From an uncultured Planktomarina sp. (GTDB lineage Bacteria > Pseudomonadota > Alphaproteobacteria > Rhodobacterales > Rhodobacteraceae), in assembly GCA_905182455.1 (NCBI GenBank), contig CAJJBJ010000002.1, positions 806,001 to 870,000 on the forward strand: a DNA stretch of 64,000 nucleotides, given 5' to 3'. The position numbers and the translations under genes were made by a program. Below the pieces are notes generated by a model that was given only the letters and a program-made list of their open reading frames with translations, did not search any database and was not told where the DNA came from. Below, one piece after another: positions 39,067-47,557 of the stretch; within the stretch, counting starts at the first letter, position 1, and every line of letters begins with the position of its first letter.

Positions 39067-39434
39067 TAGAGGGCAACTGCCAGCCAATCGATTTAATGTC
39101 AAGACGGGAAGTGAGGCTGGTTCAGGAATGATCATAAAAAGCCACCTGGGTCGATTTTACCCTGTATCTATCTCGGACCAATAAAGAGGAACACTTTGCA
39201 GCGCTCCTCTTTCATCCATATCCCTTGCGGGAGAATTGGGCCGCGGGGCCTTGCGTCCACTTCTCTATGTGATCCGAGGATCGCAACGATGGCGTATTGG
39301 CCCTGCTCTTGTTCACTGCTCAGTCTTGCGCTGGTTTTATCTTACCGATTCGTAGCAGAGGTAATTCGCCTTGTGAATCCCCTCTGCTGCAATTTCTTCA
39401 AAAAAGCGTTATGAGCCAAGGTTTGACAGAGATC
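39067..39434. other. Intergenic stretch between the helicase 3' end and the rpsD promoter
   Basis: No believable gene is present. Two inverted repeats stand out. AAAGAGGA at 39183-39190 pairs with TCCTCTTT at 39205-39212. GCAGAGG at 39355-39361 pairs with CCTCTGC at 39381-39387, extended inside by ATTC/GAAT. The second, 50-80 bases past the helicase stop, could end its transcript, but T-runs are weak. The first could be a minus-strand terminator (TCCTCTTTATT). Confidence 0.4.
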
Positions 39435-41510
39435 TTAAGCAGGTCTGCGCTTTGGCTTACCCGGATCAAATTTCTGTTTGCTCACGTTGGTGGTGGGTTT
39501 ACCCGCTTTAGGGCTTGCGCCACCTCCAAATTTCGCAGGTTTCCCACCAGACTTGACGGCAGGCTTACCAGTGGGTTTGCCACCAGGTTTGCCCGTAGGT
39601 TTGCCACCGGAACCACCTACGAATTTGGACGGCTTGCCTGCATAGGGTTTGCCACCTCCAGCTGCTCCGCTTGGTTTTTTCTTGAAGGTTTCCACCACGC
39701 CATCAGGACGGGTTTGCGCCGTTGTTTTTGGCTTATACTTCAGCTTGCTTTCACCAGCATAAGACTTCCCTTCACCTGGCTTGGGCTTGCGTGGCTTTGG
39801 GTTTGGCGCATCGTTCCACTCGATTGGGCCGCTAGGTTTTTCTTCGGCGCGTGCTGCTTCAGGCGCACGGGGCTTCTTGTCGGCCCAAGGCTTTGGTGAG
39901 CTTGACCGCTCATAAGGCACATCCGCCGGGGGGCCTTTCAATTCCGTAACAACCGCATTGTCTTCGGCGGTCATATTTGGACCCAAGGCTTTTTTAAAAC
40001 CTTCAACGCTGGCCAGTTTGATCTCAAAGAAAGAAGCGTCTGGATGAATTTTGATCGCCCCAATATCATGTTTTGTAATTCCACCGGCGTTACAGATCAT
40101 AGGCAGTAAGCGTCCAGGAACCGTACCTGACGCACGACCACCGGGAACAGAGAACCAGATGGTTGGCCCAAAATCAGCAGCACGTCTTGGCTTGACTTCT
40201 TTCGAGTCACGCGCATCGACCGCTGACAACTCTTCAGGTGCGGATTGCTTAGCGGTGTAAATCCGTAGATAAGCCGCAGCGACTTGGGTTGGGCTGAAAT
40301 GAGACAATAGCTCATCAATCGCCACTTGGTCTTTGTCACTGATCTCTTCATGCCATGCTGGATCTGCCAAAAGACGCTCACGGTCTTTTGCTGTCACCTC
40401 ATCCGCTGAAGGCGGTACAGCCCATTCCGCTGTGACTTTGGCACCTTGCAAGATGCGCTCAGCTTTGCGTCGCGCGGACGGTGGCACGATCAAGGCAGAG
40501 ATGCCCTTACGCCCTGCCCGACCTGTTCGGCCAGACCGGTGCATCAGAATTTCATAATTGGTCGGCAATTCAGCATGCACAACCAAATCAAGGTTCGGCA
40601 AATCGATACCGCGGGCCGCAACATCGGTGGCCACACAGATCCGTGCACGACCATCACGCATAGCTTGCAACGCATGCGAACGCTCAGCTTGGCTCAATTC
40701 ACCCGATAGACTCACAACAGAAAAGCCACGGTTGGACAGACGGGTGGTCAGGCGATTAACCATGACGCGGGTGTTGGCAAAAACCAAAGCGTTTGGAGCT
40801 TCATAAAAGCGTAAAACGTTGATGATCGCATTTTCCATGTCACGCGCAGAAACGCTCAAAGCCCGGTATTGGATATCCGTGTGCTGCGATTTCTCAGCCA
40901 CAGTCGAAACCCGAACCGCGTTCTTTTGGTAGGATTTAGCCAACGTTGCGATGGATTTCGGTACGGTGGCCGAAAACATCAAGGTGCGGCGCGACTCAGG
41001 CGCATGGCCCAAGATAAATTCCAAATCATCCTTGAAGCCCAGATCAAGCATCTCATCAGCTTCATCCAAAATCACAGCACGCAATTCGGACAGGTCAATA
41101 GATTTGCGCATAATGTGATCGCGCAGACGGCCCGGTGTCGCCACAACAATATGCGCGCCCCGTTCCAAAGTGCGTCGCTCATCGCGCATGTCCATGCCAC
41201 CAACACAGGACGCCATGGTTGCACGTGCTTCACCGTAAAGCCATTGCAGCTCACGTTTCACTTGCAGCGCGAGTTCGCGGGTTGGTGCAATTACTAAGGC
41301 CAGAGGTTTGGAGGCGCGTTCAAACACCTCATCTTCACCCAAAAGGCTATCGCCAATGGCAAGGCCGAAGCCCACCGTTTTGCCGGAGCCAGTTTGAGCG
41401 GAGACCAGCAAATCGGCATTTGCCAATTCAGGAGCCGTCACGGCAGTTTGTACGGGAGTCAAAGTTTCGTAGCCGCGCTTTTGCAGCGCGTCAGCTAGAG
41501 CTTGTTTCAC
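39435..41510 (-). CDS. DEAD-box RNA helicase with DbpA-type RNA-binding domain and basic repetitive tail
   Basis: The 691-residue protein contains the helicase core: Q-motif YETLTPVQ, AQTGSGKTVGFGLA near residue 40, PTRELALQV, VVATPGRLRDHI, LDEADEMLDLGF, SATVP, and MHRSGRTGRAGRKGISAL. Near residues 455-530 is a DbpA/CsdA-like RNA-binding domain (WFSVPGGRASGTVPGRLLPM). It ends in a long low-complexity tail of repeated GKP/GGKP units, strongly positive. This is the DeaD/CsdA layout used in cold-shock RNA unwinding and ribosome assembly. It lies upstream of rpsD on the same strand, but with a long gap. Confidence 0.92.
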   Translation of the reverse strand: MKQALADALQKRGYETLTPVQTAVTAPELANADLLVSAQTGSGKTVGFGLAIGDSLLGEDEVFERASKPLALVIAPTRELALQVKRELQWLYGEARATMASCVGGMDMRDERRTLERGAHIVVATPGRLRDHIMRKSIDLSELRAVILDEADEMLDLGFKDDLEFILGHAPESRRTLMFSATVPKSIATLAKSYQKNAVRVSTVAEKSQHTDIQYRALSVSARDMENAIINVLRFYEAPNALVFANTRVMVNRLTTRLSNRGFSVVSLSGELSQAERSHALQAMRDGRARICVATDVAARGIDLPNLDLVVHAELPTNYEILMHRSGRTGRAGRKGISALIVPPSARRKAERILQGAKVTAEWAVPPSADEVTAKDRERLLADPAWHEEISDKDQVAIDELLSHFSPTQVAAAYLRIYTAKQSAPEELSAVDARDSKEVKPRRAADFGPTIWFSVPGGRASGTVPGRLLPMICNAGGITKHDIGAIKIHPDASFFEIKLASVEGFKKALGPNMTAEDNAVVTELKGPPADVPYERSSSPKPWADKKPRAPEAARAEEKPSGPIEWNDAPNPKPRKPKPGEGKSYAGESKLKYKPKTTAQTRPDGVVETFKKKPSGAAGGGKPYAGKPSKFVGGSGGKPTGKPGGKPTGKPAVKSGGKPAKFGGGASPKAGKPTTNVSKQKFDPGKPKRRPA

Positions 41511-41684
41511 AAGGATATCTTTCTATGTCATGCGGGCGCTGCAGCCCCCCATGGACCGACAAACCCCAATACGCCCCGTTAAATGAGGCTCAATGAGGCG
41601 CGGGTAGGCTGTTTTTGGTCGGAAGTATAGGGGCAGAAAAAAATAGCCCTCTCAGAACGCGTGCAGTTCAAAACTGAGCCAGCG

Positions 41685-42044
41685 CTATTTCGCCTTAGCG
41701 CGGCGTCTCTTATGGGCCGCAAATAACAAAGGGGCCAAAATTCTGTGATAGACCACGGATGATATCACTTTGATCGGCTTGAAATTCACAATCGGAGCCA
41801 AGAGTCTGAAATAGGGCAATCGCTGCCAAATCACGACAAAGGCCTCCACCCCCACAACCACATCGCCACCGCGCCTTGCATGCAATTTCTCAGCGGCTTG
41901 ATCTTCCGTCAGCCCCCAATCGAGCGCGGTATCGGGGGTGATTCGGACATAGTCGACGTCATCACCTGACAGGCGTTCATAATGCTCAATCTCACGCCGG
42001 CAAATCGGGCATTCGGCATTATAAAGTACTTCCAACTTCTCCAT
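41685..42044 (-). CDS. DCC-family thiol-disulfide oxidoreductase-like protein (DUF393)
   Basis: The 119-residue protein opens EVLYNAECPICRREIEHYER, carrying the CxxC of DUF393/DCC proteins, then DVDYVRITPDTALDWGLTED and a second half with hydrophobic stretches and a basic end KRRRAKAK. DCC proteins have a thioredoxin-like fold; physiological function is not established. It is monocistronic by spacing. Confidence 0.83.
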   Translation of the reverse strand: MEKLEVLYNAECPICRREIEHYERLSGDDVDYVRITPDTALDWGLTEDQAAEKLHARRGGDVVVGVEAFVVIWQRLPYFRLLAPIVNFKPIKVISSVVYHRILAPLLFAAHKRRRAKAK

Positions 42045-42159
42045 GAACCAACCTGCCTCGAAATATCTATGGATTATAGATAATGCGATGAGGCAGGCTT
42101 TCTAGAGCGTGAGAACAATTTAAGCCGTGAAACTGGACCGGAAAGTCCCCAGTCCGTGT

Positions 42160-42513
42160 CTACTTCAGCTTAATGTCAAAATGTTTGCGGATTGGTTCAA
42201 TGATTTTCCATGTGCCTTTGAAACCGGGTTCCACCACAAAGGCATCACCAGCCCCAAGCTCAACAGGGCTTTTCCCATCTGCTGTGATGATTAGCTTACC
42301 AGCGATAATGTGCACAAACTCATAGTCGGTATACGTCGCGTGATAGGAGCCCTTGGTCGCCTCCCAATAGCCTGAGATCATGCTCTCATCATGGCTGGTG
42401 TAGAGGATCCACGTCTTCATGGTTGGCGCACCCTCAGTCACGACCCAACCATCTAAGTCATCGGTGATGGGAGTTACGTTGGAGATGTCCTGCAGTTTGG
42501 TAATATGTGTCAT
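42160..42513 (-). CDS. Cupin domain protein (DUF861 type)
   Basis: The 117-residue single-domain cupin shows the shape of DUF861/EutQ-like proteins, with SGYWEATKGSYHATYTDYEF, VHIIAGKLIITADG, then GAGDAFVVEPGFKGTWKI and an HFDIKLK end. Some relatives act on ureidoglycine; most are unassigned. Metal ligands are only partly recognisable (H, E and H in the first motif). No neighbour indicates a substrate. Confidence 0.8.
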   Translation of the reverse strand: MTHITKLQDISNVTPITDDLDGWVVTEGAPTMKTWILYTSHDESMISGYWEATKGSYHATYTDYEFVHIIAGKLIITADGKSPVELGAGDAFVVEPGFKGTWKIIEPIRKHFDIKLK

Positions 42514-42650
42514 TGGTTTAACGTCCTAAAAATTAGAGCAACTGGAGCAAGGATTTAACTCCTTAGAGGTATGTGTAGCCATAGATTCCAACAAAACAAA
42601 TCTTATCTAACAAGAAGACGTTTCGTCACGAGAATGCACGCCTCACAATC

Positions 42651-42684
42651 AAAAACCGCAACCTCCGGCCGGAGGTTGCGGTTT
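42651..42684 (-). terminator. Rho-independent terminator of nrdJ (32-bp perfect palindrome)
   Basis: AAACCGCAACCTCCGG at 42653-42668 is followed directly by its exact reverse complement at 42669-42684, then TTTTT on the minus strand. It lies about 40 bases past the nrdJ stop. Confidence 0.9.
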
Positions 42685-42722
42685 CAATTCACGTCCAAGC
42701 AGATCGAAATCCGTTTAGATCT

Positions 42723-44984
42723 TTAGCCACACTTAGAATAGCCGCAGCTGCCACATGTCATGCAGCCCTCAACCATGCGCAAATCGAACTGACCGCAGCT
42801 GGAGCAGGATGCGCCCGGGCATTGGGTGAGATTCACAACTTCTGCTTGGGGATCAACCTTAAGCCCCATGCCTTCCCCGGCAATAAAGCCCGTGCTGATC
42901 ATATGGTGTTCGATCACGCCACCGATGGCGGCCAAGATTGATGGGATATACTTGCCATCCACCCAAGCGCCGCCGCGCGGATCGAATACGGCTTTGAGCT
43001 CTTCAACCACAAAGCTCACGTCCCCACCGCGCCGGAAAACAGCTGAAATCATCCGAGTCAAAGCCACAGTCCAAGCGAAGTGCTCCATATTTTTAGAGTT
43101 GATAAACACCTCAAACGGACGGCGATGTCCATTGAGCAACAAATCATTCACCGTGATATAAATCGCATGCTCGCTGTCTGGCCATTTTACCTTATAGGTT
43201 TGTCCCTCCAAGGCTTCCGGCCGGCTCAACGGTTCACTGATGTAAACCACATCTGCGCCAATATCGATCTCAGGTGTTTTTTCGCTCTCAGAAGAGACAG
43301 ACAAAACAGAGCCGGTCACTGCATTCGGGCGATAGGTTGTGCAGCCCTTACAGCCTTGATCCCAAGCCGCCATATACACATCTTTGAACGCTTCAAAGCT
43401 GATATCTTCTGGGCAGTTGATGGTTTTGGAAATTGAGCTGTCGACCCATTTTTGCGCCGCAGCTTGCATGCGAACATGCTCCAAGGGCGCCAAGGTTTGC
43501 GCGTTTACAAAATAATCCGGCAATTCAGCATCGCCCATTTTGTCACGCCACATTTGCACGGCGTAATCGATCACTTCTTCTTCGGTCTTTGATCCATCTT
43601 TTTGCAGCACTTTGCGAGTGTATGCATAGGCAAACACTGGCTCGATGCCTGATGAAACGTTGCCCGCATAGAGGCTGATCGTGCCGGTGGGGGCAATGCT
43701 GGTCAGCAAGGCGTTGCGGATGCCGTGCTCAGCAATCGCGTCGCGCACATCTGCATCCATCTGTTGCATAGCGCCACTTGCCAAATAGCCCTCAGCGTCA
43801 AACAATGGAAAGGCACCTTTTTCTTTGGCAAGCTCTACAGACGCCAAATAGGCGGCACGCGCAATTTGATGCATCCAAGTCTCGGTTTGCGCCGCGGCCT
43901 CTTCGGAACCATAGCGCAGACCAACCATCAACAAGGCATCGGCAAGGCCGGTGACCCCAAGGCCAATCCGGCGCTTGGCTTCCGCTTCGCGACGTTGCGC
44001 TTCCAATGGGAAACGGCTGGCATCGACAACATTGTCCATCATCCGAACCGCAGTCGCGACCAAATCGGCCATGCCTGCTTCGTCCAGATTCGCACCTTTG
44101 GCAAAAGGCTTAGACACCAAACGCGCCATATTGATCGACCCAAGCAAACACGCACCATAGGGCGGCAAAGGCTGCTCACCGCAAGGATTGGTTGCGGCAA
44201 TGGTTTCGCAATAGCTCAGGTTGTTGGCTTTATTGATCCGGTCAATGAAAATTACACCAGGTTCGGCAAATTCAAATGTAGAGCTCATGATCTGATCCCA
44301 CAAATCTATGGCCTTCATGGTCTGAAACACTTCGCCTTCAAACACCAAATCCCACGAGCCATCAGACTTCACGGCATCCATAAAGGCATCCGTTACCAAA
44401 ACAGAGACGTTGAACATCCTCAAACGGGCTGGATCGCGTTTAGCAGTGATGAAATCCAATATATCAGGGTGGTCACAGCGCATTGTGGCCATCATTGCAC
44501 CACGACGGCTGCCTGCTGACATAATTGTACGGCACATCGCATCCCAAACATCCATAAAGGACAGAGGACCAGAGGCATCAGCTGCCACGCCTTTTACTTT
44601 GGCACCCTTTGGGCGAATGGTTGTAAAGTCATAACCAATGCCGCCACCTTGTTGCATCGTCAGTGCTGCTTCTTTGAGCATATCAAAGATGCCACCCATG
44701 CTGTCTGGTATTGTGCCCATAACAAAACAGTTGAACAATGTGACGCTGCGTTCCGTACCTGCACCGGCAGTGATACGACCTGCTGGCAGGAATTTAAAAT
44801 CTGAAAGCGCGTCAAAAAATTTAGGTTCCCAAGCTTCCGGGGAAGATTCGACCGAGGCCAAAGCGCCTGCGATTCGATGCCAGCTATCTTCAACTGTGTT
44901 ATCGATGGGAGTTCCATCCGCTTGTTTAAAGCGATATTTCATATCCCAGATTTGTTCGGCGATAGGGGCAGCAAAGCGAGTCAT
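42723..44984 (-). CDS. nrdJ: Adenosylcobalamin-dependent ribonucleotide reductase (class II)
   Basis: NrdJ reduces ribonucleotides to deoxyribonucleotides with B12 as radical source and needs no oxygen. The 753-residue protein has FKFLPAGRITAGAGTERSVT near residue 70, FNCFVMGTI with a redox cysteine, QQGGGIGYDFTTIRPKGA, and the radical-site TNPCGEQPLPPYGACLLGS near residue 270. A C-terminal cysteine-rich zinc-ribbon-like part has CPGASCSSCGQF and CMTCGSCGYSKCG. Length fits the short form common in this order. I saw no cobalamin riboswitch in the 120 bases upstream. Confidence 0.94.
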   Translation of the reverse strand: MTRFAAPIAEQIWDMKYRFKQADGTPIDNTVEDSWHRIAGALASVESSPEAWEPKFFDALSDFKFLPAGRITAGAGTERSVTLFNCFVMGTIPDSMGGIFDMLKEAALTMQQGGGIGYDFTTIRPKGAKVKGVAADASGPLSFMDVWDAMCRTIMSAGSRRGAMMATMRCDHPDILDFITAKRDPARLRMFNVSVLVTDAFMDAVKSDGSWDLVFEGEVFQTMKAIDLWDQIMSSTFEFAEPGVIFIDRINKANNLSYCETIAATNPCGEQPLPPYGACLLGSINMARLVSKPFAKGANLDEAGMADLVATAVRMMDNVVDASRFPLEAQRREAEAKRRIGLGVTGLADALLMVGLRYGSEEAAAQTETWMHQIARAAYLASVELAKEKGAFPLFDAEGYLASGAMQQMDADVRDAIAEHGIRNALLTSIAPTGTISLYAGNVSSGIEPVFAYAYTRKVLQKDGSKTEEEVIDYAVQMWRDKMGDAELPDYFVNAQTLAPLEHVRMQAAAQKWVDSSISKTINCPEDISFEAFKDVYMAAWDQGCKGCTTYRPNAVTGSVLSVSSESEKTPEIDIGADVVYISEPLSRPEALEGQTYKVKWPDSEHAIYITVNDLLLNGHRRPFEVFINSKNMEHFAWTVALTRMISAVFRRGGDVSFVVEELKAVFDPRGGAWVDGKYIPSILAAIGGVIEHHMISTGFIAGEGMGLKVDPQAEVVNLTQCPGASCSSCGQFDLRMVEGCMTCGSCGYSKCG

Positions 44985-45105
44985 AAACTATTCCACAGAT
45001 AAGCTACTTAAATAAGACTTTAAAATACGCTTAGGGCGCCAAAAGGTCAACTTGTATCCTGCATGAAAATCTGTTCATTTGCCGCATAGGCACAATATGT
45101 GGGGT

Positions 45106-45543
45106 ATGAAGTTGTCAAAGACCATAAACTTGGTAAAATTATCTGTTGGTACTGAAACCGTCGAGAACCTAGCGGACTGGCAAGTCAGCCCTATGACACA
45201 AACCCGAGATGGGCTGCCGCGACATATTACCCGCATGTGGCCCAAACGCGGTGAAGAGCTGCTAAATGGCGGCTCAATCTACTGGGTGATCAAAGGGGTG
45301 ATCCTCTGCCGCCAGAGGGTTTTGCGATTAGATGAGGTTACCGGCGCCGATGGAATCAGGCGCTGTGCAATTGTGTCAGACCCGCAGCTTGTACCGGTCG
45401 CAGCCACCCCAAAACGGGCCTTTCAAGGGTGGCGCTATTTGCAAACCACCGACGCGCCGCCTGACCTGAGCCAAGCGCGGCCGCATGACGACGCCCTGCC
45501 TCCAGAATTGCAGGCTGCATTGGCAAATATCGGAATTCTGTGA
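45106..45543 (+). CDS. DUF1489 family protein
   Basis: The 145-residue protein reads MKLSKTINLVKLSVGTETVE, then RMWPKRGEELLNGGSIYWVI and GVILCRQRVLRLDEVTG, matching DUF1489, an alphaproteobacterial family of unknown function. I chose the ATG at 45106; the frame is open to 45079 and a start at 45097 is possible. It is divergent from nrdJ and about 100 bases upstream of the sulfur amino-acid enzyme gene. Confidence 0.82.
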   Translation: MKLSKTINLVKLSVGTETVENLADWQVSPMTQTRDGLPRHITRMWPKRGEELLNGGSIYWVIKGVILCRQRVLRLDEVTGADGIRRCAIVSDPQLVPVAATPKRAFQGWRYLQTTDAPPDLSQARPHDDALPPELQAALANIGIL

Positions 45544-45618
45544 CCTCTTGACAGAACGAGGCTCAATCGGGCCTTCTCAGCCTGAGGTCATAAAGGCTAC
45601 TCCAGCGCTGCGACCTCA
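45542..45618 (+). promoter_or_regulatory. Leader with alternative base-pairing ahead of the PLP lyase gene
   Basis: GAGGTC at 45584-45589 can pair either with GACCTC upstream (45542-45547, overlapping the DUF1489 stop) or with GACCTC downstream (45612-45617; full stem TGAGGTC/GACCTCA). A small AGGCT/AGCCT helix (45559-45563 with 45579-45583) lies between. Two exclusive stems in a 100-base leader resemble a riboswitch or attenuator, but it does not match a SAM or SAH riboswitch that I know. Confidence 0.4.
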
Positions 45619-45646
45619 CAAATCTAGCAGTATAAGGAGCGTAGAG

Positions 45647-46858
45647 ATGCAGAGTGCAAATTCGAAATTCGGCCTAATGACAACGGCGATTCACGCGGGC
45701 GAAGCCCCTGACCCCAGCACCGGGGCCTCTGCACCCGCGCTCCATATGTCATCGACTTTTGTCACTGATCAAGTCGCTGGTTTTTCGGCCCATGATCTCG
45801 AAGACGATGGCAATTTTCTGTATGCGCGCTGGGGCAATCCGACGGTGCAAATGCTGGAACAAAAAATAACGGCTCTGGAGGGAGTTGAGGATTGCGTATG
45901 CTTGGCCTCAGGCATGGCCGCTGCAACAGCAATTTTTCTGACCTTTCTGTCCGCAGGCGATCATGCAGTGATTTCAGATGTTAGCTATGCCGGTGTGGCC
46001 GAGCTGGCCCGCGACACCTTGCCAAGATTTGGCATTGCGGTGAGCCTTGTTGATATGTCTGATCTGGCCGCCGTAGCGGCGTCTCTGCGCCCCAGCACAA
46101 AACTGGTACACACCGAATCTCCCGTCAATCCGATAGGCCGGCTTACAGATTTGGCGGCTGTGTCCAAACTAGCCCATGACACCGGGGCTTTGGTCAGCTG
46201 TGACGCGACATTTGCGTCGCCTTTGGGGCAAAACTCTGCGGCTTTGGGCATCGATTTGATCATGCATTCCGTGACAAAATATGTCGGAGGGCATGGCGAT
46301 GCAGTGGGGGGTGCTGTGGCCGGGCGCAAAGAACTCATTTCGAAAATAAGAGGAGAGAGCGCTATACACCACGGCGGCGTGATGTCTCCGTTCAACGCTT
46401 GGTTGGTGGCCCGCGGCCTGTCTTTGCTGCCTCTACGCATGCAGGCGCATCAATCCGGTGCACAGGCGATGGCCGAATGGCTGGAGGCACAACCGCAAGT
46501 AACCCGTGTGATCTACCCAGGACTGCCAAGTCATCCACAATATGCGCTGGCGCAAAAGCAAATGACCAACACCTCCGGCATGATCAGCTTTCAAGTCGGT
46601 GATGCCGCGACCGGGCGCAGAATTGCACAACAGATGATCGATCGCTTGGAGATTGTGCATTACGCCGTGTCTCTGGGTCATCACCGCAGTTTGATTTTCT
46701 GGATGGAGACGCAAGGCTTGATGGACACATCCTTCCGCCTCAAAGGCGCGCAGCTTGATAGCTATCGCACCTATGGCGGCGACGGGGTGTTTAGGATGTC
46801 AGTTGGCTTGGAAGACCCTGCAGATTTGATCCGAGACCTTGCCGCTGCCTTAGCCTAA
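45647..46858 (+). CDS. Cys/Met metabolism PLP-dependent enzyme (cystathionine gamma-synthase / methionine gamma-lyase type)
   Basis: The 403-residue protein belongs to the trans-sulfuration PLP family: MTTAIHAGEAPDPSTGASAP, YARWGNPTVQMLEQKITALE, CLASGMAAATAIFLTFL, HTESPVNPIGRLTD, the PLP lysine in MHSVTKYVGGHGD, and the C-terminal HYAVSLGHHRSLIFWMETQG. Members make or cleave cystathionine, or use O-acyl-homoserine; sequence alone does not settle which. I chose the ATG at 45647 after AAGGAG; the frame is open upstream only because it runs through the leader. It converges on hisG. Confidence 0.85.
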   Translation: MQSANSKFGLMTTAIHAGEAPDPSTGASAPALHMSSTFVTDQVAGFSAHDLEDDGNFLYARWGNPTVQMLEQKITALEGVEDCVCLASGMAAATAIFLTFLSAGDHAVISDVSYAGVAELARDTLPRFGIAVSLVDMSDLAAVAASLRPSTKLVHTESPVNPIGRLTDLAAVSKLAHDTGALVSCDATFASPLGQNSAALGIDLIMHSVTKYVGGHGDAVGGAVAGRKELISKIRGESAIHHGGVMSPFNAWLVARGLSLLPLRMQAHQSGAQAMAEWLEAQPQVTRVIYPGLPSHPQYALAQKQMTNTSGMISFQVGDAATGRRIAQQMIDRLEIVHYAVSLGHHRSLIFWMETQGLMDTSFRLKGAQLDSYRTYGGDGVFRMSVGLEDPADLIRDLAAALA

Positions 46859-46879
46859 CTCAAAGCTTTGTGGCCGCGG

Positions 46880-47557
46880 TTACGACCCGGCCCCGATTTT
46901 CGCAATCAAAGCCCTACAGTCACCTTCAGCCACTTTCGAATGCCACAGAGTGGCTTGGGATTTCAAAACCAAGCCATCTTGCAAAATACGCAGATGATTG
47001 GCTTCAATGGTAGCACCGGTGCTGGTGATATCAGCAATAGCTTCGGCGGTTTCGTTTTTCACCGCCCCTTCGGTGGCACCCTGGCTGTCTACCAACTGAT
47101 AATCTGCCACTCCCTGCGCCTTCATAAATTGGCGCACGAGGCGGTGATATTTGGTGGCAACCCGCAGTCGAAACCCGTGTTGAGCGCGAAACCTGGCCGC
47201 CACGGCATCCAGATCATGCAAACAGGTCACATCACGCCAACAGGCCGGCACGGCGATAATTAAATCTGCAAATCCAAAGCCCATCTCAGCCACAGGTTCC
47301 ACCGCGTCAGACCAATTGGTCAGTTTTTCATGCACCAAATCTGTGCCCGTCACGCCCATATGCAACCGACCCGCAGCCAGTTCGCGAGGAATTTCTCCAG
47401 CAGACAAGAGCACTAGCTCAACATCGGCCACACCATCAACGCGCCCGACATATTCACGATCAGAACCAGACTTGGACAAATGCACATTACGCGCAGAAAA
47501 CCAGTCAAAGGTTTCTTGCATCAATCGCCCTTTAGACGGGACACCCAATTTGATCAT
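46880..47557 (-). CDS. hisG: ATP phosphoribosyltransferase, short form
   Basis: HisG condenses ATP with PRPP in the first step of histidine synthesis. The 225-residue protein lacks the C-terminal regulatory domain, so it is the short type that needs HisZ. Motifs are KLGVPSKGRLMQETFDWF, LAAGRLHMGVTGTDLVHEKL, LRVATKYHRLVRQFM and the PRPP loop IADITSTGATIEANHLRIL. It overlaps hisZ by four bases. Confidence 0.94.
   Translation of the reverse strand: MIKLGVPSKGRLMQETFDWFSARNVHLSKSGSDREYVGRVDGVADVELVLLSAGEIPRELAAGRLHMGVTGTDLVHEKLTNWSDAVEPVAEMGFGFADLIIAVPACWRDVTCLHDLDAVAARFRAQHGFRLRVATKYHRLVRQFMKAQGVADYQLVDSQGATEGAVKNETAEAIADITSTGATIEANHLRILQDGLVLKSQATLWHSKVAEGDCRALIAKIGAGS

Noticed and set aside
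38975-39140. 6S RNA gene on the plus strand between rpsD and the helicase
   Set aside because: The region is GC-rich and foldable, but the clear GNRA tetraloop is on the minus strand and continuous with the rpsD message; I could not draw the long closing stem and central bubble of 6S RNA.
39196-39414. 72-codon plus-strand open frame with a hydrophobic stretch in the helicase-rpsD gap
   Set aside because: No ribosome site, cysteine-rich unnatural composition, and it runs across an inverted repeat; more likely chance.
43725-44519. 264-codon open frame on the plus strand inside nrdJ
   Set aside because: It is antisense to a clearly conserved gene and has no ribosome site or family resemblance. 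The same holds for the 251-codon plus-strand frame at 53037-53792 inside dnaE.
44985-45105. Cobalamin riboswitch or NrdR box before nrdJ
   Set aside because: The leader is only about 120 bases to the divergent gene and shows neither a B12-box nor a paired NrdR palindrome.
45583-45646. SAM-II or SAH riboswitch before the PLP lyase
   Set aside because: The stretch GCGCTGCGACC recalls the SAH riboswitch core, but the required closing GCCAGGCTCG-type partner is missing, and the SAM-II core is not present.
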